Shown here: positions 50,601 to 62,600 of the stretch, one piece after another
Numbering within the stretch: position 1 is the stretch's first letter
Layout: every line of letters starts with the position of its first letter
From: Hippasteria phrygiana
Taxonomy: Eukaryota > Echinodermata > Asteroidea > Valvatida > Goniasteridae
Length of the DNA: 64,000 nucleotides
Direction of reading: 5' to 3'
Assembly (NCBI GenBank): GCA_037893225.1
Contig: JAZGUH010000088.1
Location: forward strand, 1,028,501 to 1,092,500
Made by a program: the position numbers and the translations under genes
The notes under the pieces: model-generated
What the model was told of the DNA's origin: nothing
What the model saw: only the letters and a program-made list of their open reading frames with translations
The model's database searches: none

Positions 50601-53600
50601 GAGCATTTCTCAAACCTTGGCTTGGGCTCGGGCTTCGGCTTCGCGTAATTTTATGTCCCCAGATTTGGCAAGATCTCGGACGCTGTTTTTGCTACATGTA
50701 CATCAAAGTCTTTTGTTTTAACCAAGAGCCAGAGCCTGTTTATTTATTTACGTATTCAAGGCTTCAGATTGGCAGTGGGACTGGGGAATAGCTGGAGATG
50801 AAGCCGAAGCCAAGTTTGAGAAACGCCCTATATTTGTTGATCAAACTTGTTCATTTGATACCCTGCCACCCGGTTATGCCCAATGTTGACCCACAATCGA
50901 ACCCCCAGATATAAATGGGGGGGGGGGGGGGGGGCTTTTGTTGTCAGTTTCAGTTAAAAAGGAGTTACTTTGTTAGGAGTTCAAGAGCAGCCCAAGAACT
51001 GTGGGGGCTCGATGGGAGAAAGCATTCGGCCAACCCCATCTGGGGTCAACTTCACGGAGCTGCTAAGCATAAAAATTTGCTTAGCATGAAATTTCTACCT
51101 TGATAAAAACAGGATTAGCAGCCAAATGTTCATGTAATGTATATTGCACGTGACTGGTATTCGGCTGTTATTTGCTTAGCAAGAAAATTACATCTAAATT
51201 ACAATAACCTCTTTTTACTAAGCGAGACATTTTGGTGCTGAGCAAATTTTTATGCTAAGCAGTTCCGTAAAAATTAGCCCCAGGTTACCCCGAAACCCCA
51301 TGCGATTTTAATGTTCAATAAACAGCTGAATGCCAGACACACACAATATACATCACATGGACATTTGTTTGATAGTCGTGTTTTTACCAAGGAAGACTCT
51401 TCGTGCTAAGCAATATTTTTCTGCTGAGCAGCTCCGTGAAATTGGCCCCTGGTTCTGACCACACTGTTCAAGTACCAGCAACCGAGCAACACAGAAGTTA
51501 ATTGAGAACTGAGGCGCATTTCTCAGGCAAGATCCCTCAGCCATCTCAAAAGCAATTTGTGGGTCTGGTATTGAACACTCATCCCAAAAATCCTTGGGTT
51601 GGTTCTGACAGCAGACTTCATGGGGATAGAGTCGTGTTCTTGTGGTCAAATCCTCAGGAATGTAGGTTCGAATCCCACTCTGGGACTAGGGGTGTGCATT
51701 TTCGGGTAGTACGGGAATCGGGTACCAGATTGAAAAAAGTACACGGGTACCTGTTAAAGAAAGCTAAATCCCCAAAATTAAATCTCATAAATTGCTGTTT
51801 ATATTGTTCGTACAAGTCTGCACGTTAATACTACTACATCGGTGCATCAATGCAGCAAGATGCAAGTGTGTACAGTGAGCTCTATAGCTTTATGGTGCAA
51901 AGGGCATTTTCGCATTTTCATTTTAAAAATTTCCCACAAATGTCATTCAAAAGCTTTCTTTTAATTTCACTGTCCAAGATATTACTAAAAGGCGTGTGAG
52001 CGAATTACAAACGGTATGTGAATCGTTGACGGTATGCAAATTAGGTCTTTAGACTGTCGAACGGTTTGTAAACTATCATTTGGGCCTCGCTTTCAGACCC
52101 CAAATGGTTTGCTTTTTTTGTACCAGCTTCAAGTGCCCAACAAAAGAGGCTGATTGCAGTTGGGGTTTTACCAAACAAAGGAGCGTCCTGCCCACTGGAC
52201 TTCAATGGTTGTGCCACTGCTAATCCTCCAGGGTTAATTAACGCTGGTGGATTAGCAGTGGCACAGCCATTTAAGCAACCACTGTTATCAGAATGGAGGC
52301 TAATCCGATAAGTACTCCATTGTGCAGCCTACCAACCTCCAGACAGTGAGCACTCAAGTGTATACCCTTTGGGCCGGGGATTAATACTGTTTGGGCCCAT
52401 ACCATTTGGGAACTCTCAAGTAATTTGCATACCGTTTCTAAATCGCACTGACGCCTAATATGATAATATGGTTGCGGGTACTCGATTCCATAAATCTGGA
52501 ACCGGTTCCTGACATTAGCGGCCGGGTACCCAGGTACCCAGGTACCCAGGTACGGTTCAGATGCACAGCCCTACATGGGACATAATAGTGTTTGCACCCT
52601 TTGGGTATTAGGTTCTTTACCGTACATGGGAACCTGTGAAGGCAGAGTTTGCAATTGTTGGCATGGTTGACTGCAGTCCTGGGTGTCTGCAGCAGCAAAA
52701 TGTGGCTGTGTATGCTCCCAAGGGAGCGGAGATGGATCTGGGAATGAATAAGTGACCTGTTCCTACAAAATTGGTGGAAAGTCCCAAAATTTGAAAATCA
52801 AGTACAGGTTAAAAGCTTTCGTTTGAAATTTTTGTCAATCTGGAAGAGAGGCTTTTGGCCAAATTATTATTCTTTTGGACCTCAAATTTTTGATAATCAT
52901 GATACAATGTAAGGTTTAAAAGAGAGAACTCAGACAAATTTCACATTTGTAAATTAATTGTAACTGGCTTTACGGGTTTCTCTCCGTTCGGGAATGGGAT
53001 AAAAAAAAATTTGGGAGGGGTGGAGTCATGTCACTTTTATTTTTTTTCTGGCTTCACAGGTTTCCGTTCGGGAATGGGATTTTTTTTTATAAGGGGGAGG
53101 GGTGAAAGAGTTATTTTTGGGGAGCATTTCTTATTTATTTCATTTTTTTTTTGCCGACGGGCATATCTCTTTTTTGAAGTTGTGGTGGCTCTGAAAAGAG
53201 CCGTTTTGATTTATTCGTTGTGTCGTTCTTTGAAGCGCGTGAGCCATCCAGTATTGGCCGAGAAATTCTGGCACTCCATCATCTTGGCTAGTTGTTCCGA
53301 CTTTTCACGAAGAAGGGAAGGTTTATGGGAAGGTTTGTTGCACGGACTCCCCGAAACCAACGGAGCAGGGCCTCTTCTACATCTTCATGAGCAGCGGTGC
53401 GGAATCTCTTCCGAATAGGTTGGAACTTCGAAGTTTCGAACTTCGCAAACGATGTCCGCCTTGTTCTTGAGAATTGTCGAGAGTGTACTTCAGACAATCC
53501 TGCACTGGCGCCCGATGTCTGCTTTCTTGCGGCCCGATTCTACAACCTTGATGATCTCCATCTTGGTCTCATCGCGGTCACAAGTGAAGTAAAAAAAAGC

Positions 53601-56600
53601 CATGTTTCCCATTGTTTGGTTGAAATAGAAGAAAACCCTCTAGCGGTTTCAGCCGGCTGCAATAGAACTCGTCTTGCAGCACTACAAACGCACCATCCGT
53701 CTTTTATACTCGCGGCACAAAAATACAACAGTCGGGCAACGGAACTCCTTTTGTCAGCAGTAAAACCGCAACACCCATTGTCTGTGTTTATAAAAAAAAA
53801 AAGCAGCGCGAAACCACAGCTACCATATTTTTTTTTTTAAACCACAGCGTGGATGAACGAGCAGATTTACATTAGCAGCATAATTACTGGCACCATTTTT
53901 TCTGGGTTGGGATTAAGCAAGGGGTTTTCAAAACGTACTCGTCTTAAAGATGTTGAAAATAATGCTTTTTTATTTAACCGGGCCGCCAAAAATTCTCGTC
54001 GTAACCGTCTTCTCGTGTTAATGCTTCTCGTATTAAGCCAATTTTCTCCCATAGAAATGTGCACGTTTTGGTCGGGACTGACGAAATATGCTTGTGATAT
54101 TAACTGTGTTCTCGTCCCAACCGTGCTCGTAATAATCATGCTCGACTGTACTTACACTTGAGGCTGGTAAGAACGGACGTAGCCTCTTCCTTAGACGACA
54201 CCTCTCTCATGTACGGCATCTTGTGTCGTAGCCGATCCAGGTCGTCCCGGCTCCCCACCGTGCTGATGCGATCCCGGTGCTTGCCGTCCGCTTCGTCCGA
54301 GCCCTTGGGTGAGCTGGAGTCACACCGGCTCCAGCCACGGGAGAAGGTCCGGTCGTGCTTCCTGCTGTCCCGGTCAGGCTGGGCGGCCCGAGGCCCGCGG
54401 AGCCGTTTGTTGCGGTTGTCCTGCAGTTTGTCCAGCGGCAGGTTGCTCAAGTCCATGTTGTACACGCGCTTGGAGAGGACCCGGGTCAGAGTCTCCATTG
54501 TTTTCTGTGGAATATTCATTCGTGATAATGTTTACGACAAGTCGGAACTACATTAGAGGATGGATGTGGAATCATATTGGACAAAATGAGGCTTGAAAAA
54601 TAAACACATTTGAACAAGCCGGGCGTCTGTGTTTTCATTTACTTCATAAAAATTCCAATTTCCTGACATCTGTAACTACAGACATTAAAAAAGAAAACTA
54701 ACATAAAAATCAAGATTTAAATAAAAATGTCATAAGTTCTTGAGCCTCTCATTCTTACAAGCATGGTCACAGATTGTAAACAAACTTATGCAGTGTACAG
54801 CTAGCCGAGTACAGATCATAAAGGCCAACTTACCGACCACTCTGTGATCAGCTCGCCCCAATGGGTGAGTGATGATAGCACATTCAGGAACCTATCCCAT
54901 AAGTCTTTGGAGACACGAATCTTAAGGTTGGCTTTGATCCAGGAAACAATCAGAGTCTACAAGTACAAGCATAAATAGCAATATCAGGCTTTCGAGCAGA
55001 CCCAGGCGAAAAAGTAGGAGAATAGTTAGATCAATTTTTTTTTAAAGGACAAAGGTACGACTTTGGAGAAGAGAATCAGGATAAAGTAGGACTTTTGCTG
55101 GCTTTCATGAGTAGGGGTTAACATGTTTAAGGGGGGAAAACCCATTATTTTACAGAATTTTCTTTACAGTACGGGCAAATCACTGGTACCCTATAAATTT
55201 CATCGTTCAAAGAACATCACAGTACCAGCGATACACATGTAGCCTTTAACCTACGCATGCAAACACTGCAAAATGAGGGACGTTCGCTACCGGACTGTGT
55301 TGTATCGTGAGAAAGCTGTCAGACACCTGGCGCAAATCATCGCAGATGTGTGTTTCCAGCGCTCGTGTAAAACAGGCTTCAGTTAATCTCAATTTTAAAT
55401 GGCTCATACTCACTGGAACCCACTTTTAACCACCGCATGCTGTCGCATACCACTACATGTTTCCGAGTAAGGAAAAATAACACTGCTTTTTTTTCTTTTT
55501 TTTCTGCATTGTTTATCTTGCATCAACAAATTTAAGGTACTAGCAGTTTAATCCTTTATTGATTTTAATTCCTATCTATATGAGGTAGTTTTAACACAGA
55601 AACATTCGCAAGAATTCTTCATTTTTATTGTTAAAAATTCCTCTCGGATCATGCATCTGTGCATGTGTTTCCTTAAAGATTACAAGCAATCGTTTGGCTA
55701 TAAGGGACTACAGAGATAAGAAGCTGATGTCAACAGCATGAAGGCAGTGGATATGTTTGCTTTCTCTCTCGTGAAACGTTTCCCTCATGATTTCTTCAAA
55801 TTTGTTTAGTGATTTTAGTATCATCATCATGTGAAAAAGAAATAGAGTACCGGAGTCTGACGTCAGTTGGCATGACAACTGGCTCCAAACAAATGGAGAT
55901 TTTGACTGTTCCTTTGTTAACAGCCAGTCATGCAAACACATTGACACAAGATAACAAAAGTATTCTGGTTCCAAATATTGCATTGACGTCATCACTTCGG
56001 TACTCTATAATCCCACAACCAAGCAAAGATTGGAATCTCACACAATAAGCCAATTTGGTATTTCAACTGCGCATGTGCACAATGACATTTTATCCCAATT
56101 GACCGCGTGAACTATAAACGCACGCGTGTGAACGCAAAAGGTGGTCACACAACGCGCACGTGTTAAATGTAATCAGAATGGGTGTTCGCGTAACATGGCT
56201 TGACATTATATCAGCAATTTCAACCTTTGACCTTTGAGATACTGAACTGGCCAATTGACAGATGTATGTACCCATTGCAATGTCCATAAACATCTTTATA
56301 TGGACATCATTGAAGGAGTTACATTTGGTTGCTGTAGGTGGATCATGTGATCTTGCCTCGGGAACTTCAAAAGACAAGACGTAATCGACCACCAGTTGTT
56401 TAACCCTAACCCCCTAGGCATTTTTACTACGAGGCTTCCTCAACCTGTCAAAATCCAACACTATGCAGTATACATGTACCTATGGCGCATTCTTTGGAAT
56501 TGGACAAATTGGGGCATCATAGCTCCATGTAAAGTAATGGTGCCAAGGCTCTACAGTAATGAACCCATCAAAATTAGACAAAACCTGCTATTTCAGTTTG

Positions 56601-59600
56601 TAAGGCTTGGGGTAGTTACTGTGTAGGGTTTTTACAAAGCATTTTCTCCCATTGTTGGGATTTGTCGCAGAAAATCATAAGAATTATTATCTCGACCAGA
56701 CTTGTACAAGGCTCAAGGGAATGATTTTTTAGGATGCTTGTTTTGGTAAAACTGGTTTCCATATATTAAAAATTGCTGACAGTATCGCTGAGTGCCCAAC
56801 GGCAATGTATTATGTGGAAACGTTTTGTCGTAACTGGCTCAGACTAGGTGGAGACAGTCGGCAAAGTAAGATAAAATTCAACTCTGCCTATCTACATTTT
56901 GCCATACATGTAAGAGTGGGCCTATTTTTTTTTCATGGATATTGCCCAACACAAGGCCAAAAGGGCACTCAAGGCTACAAAAGACAGATATCACAGAGAT
57001 AGAAGGTATCTATTCACATTTCGTTTGAATTGTGAAAGATTATGGGTGGAAGGAAAACAGGTAATACAGGCAGTGATGCAGTCGAGACCATCACTAGACC
57101 CTGCAAGACCAACACAAGATGTTCAGTCTTAATTCAAGTCTCAAGCTCTTCAAATGAACTGTAACAAAGCATTCCTTTTTGTCATAGTTTATGCCTGTTA
57201 CTTGTGCCTGTAACAAGCTGGTCTTGTGAATGGTCTTGTGCATGGTCTTGTGCATGGTCTTGTGCCTGGTCTTGATGGTCTCGACTACATCACTGCTTAC
57301 AATAAAGGAGTTCCAAAGAGAGGCAATACGCGGGGAAAAAAAATTGAAGAGTATCTCACAGTACTATCCTTTTAACAAACAACAGTAAAAGAATGTGATG
57401 CGACAGGCAGGTGAGTCAAGTGTTGAGCATTCAGAGATGGCCCTCATTTAAGTGCCACAAATGTTAACCCATTCTCTTTTTTTGACTAGCAAACAAGATA
57501 TCAATAGCCCATAAACTGACATAGATCAAATTAAATTACATGCTTTCACAAAAGTCATAACCACCCAAAAATCACTATTTTGAAAATGAAAATGGTCAGG
57601 TGCCACATTGTTTTTGGTGGAATTGCATCACAAACTGTCTGTGCCTTGACGGTCTGCAACTTGACATCTTGCACGCCGTCAGTATTCATTGCAGCTAAAC
57701 TGTATGATGAAACCAAGTTTTAGCTTTACAATAATCACTCGGTCCATTTGTTGGAGACAATTGGTAGTACCACAAGCTGCATTAACTCCTTGTAGCCGGA
57801 GTACGCTCATAGCCACGGCGTGAGGCAAGACACCTGGGCCGGTTGATGTGAATAACCGCATTCCTGCTCATACACAATCCATTCATTATTAAACTTTATA
57901 CAACGCCTGAATAAATCCCCGCCATCTGATTGGTGGATCGTCGATCACGTGTACTGAATTATTCGTTCCATCGCACGCTGCGAGAAGTTACATCACAAGG
58001 TAGGCGTGTGATGTAACTTCACTGAATTCACGGTCATTATAGGTGGCGCTACAACACGGCTGTCATTCATACAAAATGGCGGACGATGTTCCCGAACCGC
58101 GGCTAACAGACGACAAAATATTTGAACTCTTAGGCGATGCTAACGCTGCTAACACAAAGAGACGAATCAAATATGCAGTCAAACGATTAGAGGAATTTGC
58201 AAGACACGCAGGAATAATAATTGAAGCTCTATATTAAACTGATTCGGAACTTGACAACTTTGTGTCGCGGTTTTATGCGGGACTGAGAAGGGTAAACGGC
58301 ACGCTGTACACAAAGAAATTCATGCATGCAATCCGACGAGGATTTATTCAGGCGTTGTATAAAACAAATAACGAATGTTTCACATTTGTGCAATGGTAAG
58401 AATAATTTCATTCGGTAACAGATGGAATGCCTCGTGGAATGGAACATTCAAATCTGTCACCTCATGAAATTATTCTTACCATCGCACTCATAAACATTCA
58501 TTATTTGTATAATATTGTACTTGAATGGGAGTGTAATGATTTAATGCGGCTTTTCAAACAAAGCTTTCATTCACACAAAAGGGGGGGGGGGTCCGAGTGT
58601 AATGAATAGCGTGGTGCCTGTCTGCATTTACACTCGGCTGCACAGCCCCTTTCATTGAGAGGCTGGTGCCCAGGCAATCCATCAATAACATCCAGATGCA
58701 AGGGGTTAACGCCTTCTGCCCAGCTGTTATAATGACGCGCTGGTATGCAACCAAGCGTAACACATAATATAATTGTGCAGCCAAGCGTAACGCACACAAT
58801 AACTGAACAATGGATTGAATACGCAGAAAATGCAGTTATCAGGGGTGAGATTGGCGGAAAATTTACAATCCACAAAATCTGCAATTTATTTTTTTTTGGG
58901 GGGGGGGGCAATGCAGAGTCTATGTTTGTATTTGCCTAAAGCCACCACTTAAAAAAAACACGTTTCTATTGGTCTATATCCACTTTTACAGGTAAAAACA
59001 CCCTAAGAGTAACACCTCAGGAATTCCTGATTTCAAAACAGATTCTTAAAAAATTCTGAAATCAGTAATATTCTTGACAAAAAAAATCCAGAAATCTGGA
59101 AAAATCCTGACTAATTTCACCCCTGGGGTATAGCCGTCAACCGGCCAGGTGGTCTTTTCCAAACGCGGCTAAAGCTGTCATTTGTATTTAATGGGTTAAT
59201 GTACATATCCTTACAATGTAAAATACCAATGCTGTGACAAAAGAAATTATGCCATCACTGAAACCGCACACGGCACCGGCCATACCTGGAACAGTATCTG
59301 GGCCAGCTGTTGTCCTAGATTCAGCCTGGACCTTGAGGGCGCTCCACCCAGTACGCCTTCCGTCACGCGCAGCAACACCATCAGTAGCTGTTCCCACGTC
59401 CTCGTGTCCATGTCGACGTTCATGACGATGTGTCTGTACAGCTTCAACACACGCCTGCATATTTCAACCTGGGGAAGCACAATCCAAGTTTTGATATACT
59501 CCGTTTTGAATTCTACTACGTGCTCTCAATTTTCCTGGTATTATTTTTCCCCTAGTTGGTCAGACTAGCCAAGTCTTGAACTGACGAGTCCGGATGTGAC

Positions 59601-62600
59601 TCTTAAGGCCATTGAGACATTAGAATTGTACGCTGGTGTCCAGTGTAAAGTCTGCACAGGAGCCAGGGCTCAAGTGTGGAGTTTTGGATTCTAGTGGATT
59701 TCAAGCTTGCCTACTTTTTTGATATTACTGTCTGAGGCTCAGACCCATTCTGAACTGACCCGACCACAAATCTTTACCCTGACCAAGAACTGACAACACA
59801 TGAGGAATTGACCCAACTTTGATGCAAACCTGACACCTGACCCCTAACCACTGACCCCTGACCCCGGACCCAAATTCCATTTTGACATCTGACCATGATT
59901 TTGAACAGACCTCAGGCAAACATTCTGAACTGACCCCGCGATCCCGCCCCGCGATCCCGCCCCGCGATCCCGCCCCGCGATCCCGCCCCGCGATCCCACC
60001 CCGCGATCCCACCCCAAGATCCCACCCCAAAATGCCACCCAGTGACCCCACCCCATGACCCAACCCCATACCTGATCCCTGATGGCCTGGGGCTGGCTGT
60101 TGGGTACCGGTTCCAGAAGGAAGACATTGGCCGAGTTGGTGATGAAGACCTGGATGGTGGCCTGCAGTCCAGCTTCCACATTGCAGTTCTTCAGGCCCTC
60201 CTTGATGGCTTCGTTGATGGCCCCTAGGTATGTCCTACTGCCTTGGCTTCTCAGGGTGGTGGGGGAGGGGAGCAACGGCTGCGACATGTCAGGCTAGTAG
60301 AGGGGGAAAAAATACAGGAAGTTCAACTTCAAAGTTGAGTTCAAACATTCAAAGAATGGTGTTAACCCAATTTACAGCTTTTATCTTTACCACCAAAATT
60401 ATGCACTTGAAGAGATTTGAATATGCCTCGTCATCAGTAAACCTAAAGAAGAAAAAGTAGTACATGTACATGTATGTTGTAATGCATTGACATACATGTA
60501 CACGAATGTACATGAATGTACACACATACATACATGTATACACAGTTGTACTTTCCCAATACATGCGAGGACAATGCTTTGTGTTTCCTATTGTTCCTTT
60601 AATATAACCCAACCCCATAGACTGCGAGGACCGATTTCAACAAAAGACCTGACGTGCGAGGACTGAAAGGTTTCTTTGTATCTCCTTTCTCCTCTTGTCC
60701 TCGGAGATATATACAGAACCTGTACACAACCAAAGTAGGACTTTGTGCTGTCTTTATGTCTATCGTCCCAAGAAATGCTACAGAATTCAGAAGAGATCAA
60801 AAACAGATGTAAATACATTTAAACTGATTACAAAAAATCTACATACATGTAACAAATTTACATTACATGCTGTTTCTCTCCAAAAAAAGAAATAACAAGG
60901 GATGTTGGTAAATGTTATACATCTTATTTTTAAAGGATCTTTCAGGGCATAAGTATATTACAATAAGTGCACTTTATAGCCCTCAGCAAGCACAACATGG
61001 TTTTGAAATATTGAAAAACACATGTACATGTAACTATGCACAATTTTTCCCGTTTTAATTTCATAATTTTGCTGTCAAAGAATCCCTACTTATTTGTAAC
61101 TATTTTTCAAAGTGAACAAAGAAAACTGGCAGGAGCGGGATTCGAACATGCGACCTCCGGAATACCGTACCAGTGCTCTACCAACTGAGCTACATGTATC
61201 TTGCCCAATGTTGGCGGTCTCCCAAATTGTCAGTATCTTTGTTCGGGTGGGCGCTAGTCAGAAGTCATAAACCCATAATGCCGTGTAGCCAGGGATCACA
61301 CCCAATTTTACGATACAACCTGGGAAGGGACATTGTGGGGATCACTCAATGGGGATACGACTTCATAACTTATAATTCGTCAAACACACCACAAGGGAAA
61401 GTGACTAGGTAAATTTACATGTACCTAGTCAGTTTTCCTTGCAGTTTGTTTGACGAATTGTAACTAATCAATGGCTATACGGCATTATGGGTTTATGACT
61501 TCTGACTAGCGCCCACCGAACAAAGATACTGACAATTTGGGAGACCACCAACACAGGGCAAGATAGCTCATTCGGTAGAGCACCGGTACAGTATTCCGGA
61601 GGTCGCAGGTTCAAATCCCGCTTCTGCCAGTTTTCTTTGTTCACTTTGAAAATTTGTAACTAATCAGAAAACTTTGCTTAACATCAACAAATTCTATTGA
61701 TAAACTGAATATTAATGCGTGATTTGTATTACCGTAGCTTCATTATGCAAACCAATCTGTGGGTAAACACACTTTGCTTGTTGCTGATTTTACACAAAAA
61801 TCAAGAAGGTATAAAAAATGACAGCTACTGTACACATTATTATTCACGGTTCCATAAAAAGGCTATGTTCGTTACAGTTGAAATGTTTAGCCACCTTCCT
61901 ACAACGGTTTCCTGTTGATTCAATTTACAGGCTGAAAGCCTGCAGCTATTTTCTTTGACCTAATATTTGAAGAAAAAATATTGCTATGCAAATTAATTGG
62001 CTTTATAGCAACAATTTTGGAACGAAAGCACTGCTCTGGGCTGCACATTTTTAAGCTGCATAGTTTTCGTTGATGTTTTTGCTTTGTTTAGATAACCACA
62101 CTTTTTTTTTCTTACACAAAATGATAAGTTAATTGTAGCTAAACCCTAACTCTCCAGGGCATTTTGGCTAGAAACCCTGCCAGACGCATCAGATTGCATA
62201 CTTTGTCACATTGACTTGCGAGCTGAGTGCAGCAAAGTGGAGCTGTCAGCACAGATGCACTGTGCTGCGTCTGGCAGGGTTAGGGTTAAAACAGAAAAAA
62301 ATGAAATGGCTGGGTTACGTTGGTTTTTATGTATGGTTTATAATGTACAAAATGAAAACAAAATTGGAATCTTTGTTAATATGGTAGCCATGGTATCATA
62401 ACAATGACGAGGTGTAGCCAAGAAATCCAACACCATGGCAACTAAATGGTATTCATAAATATATTCACTCATTAAATTTTTGCAAGGGCCTTGTGAATAC
62501 ATCCTTCTTGAAGTTAGCATTGGGTCCCCCGCCATCTTGAAAATGGTTTCCATGGCAACAGAAACCATCAAAAGCCAATCTGGGAAACCAATGTGGCCAA

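Noticed and set aside
53397..53840. 147-residue plus-strand open frame
   Set aside because: It lies opposite the Tigger transposase fossil, whose minus-strand reading shows recognisable motifs. The plus reading shows none.
59844..60070. [15 protein letters not shown] protein downstream of exon 2
   Set aside because: It is read-through from exon 2 across its GT donor into a 13-bp minisatellite. The next exon joins perfectly at the donor.
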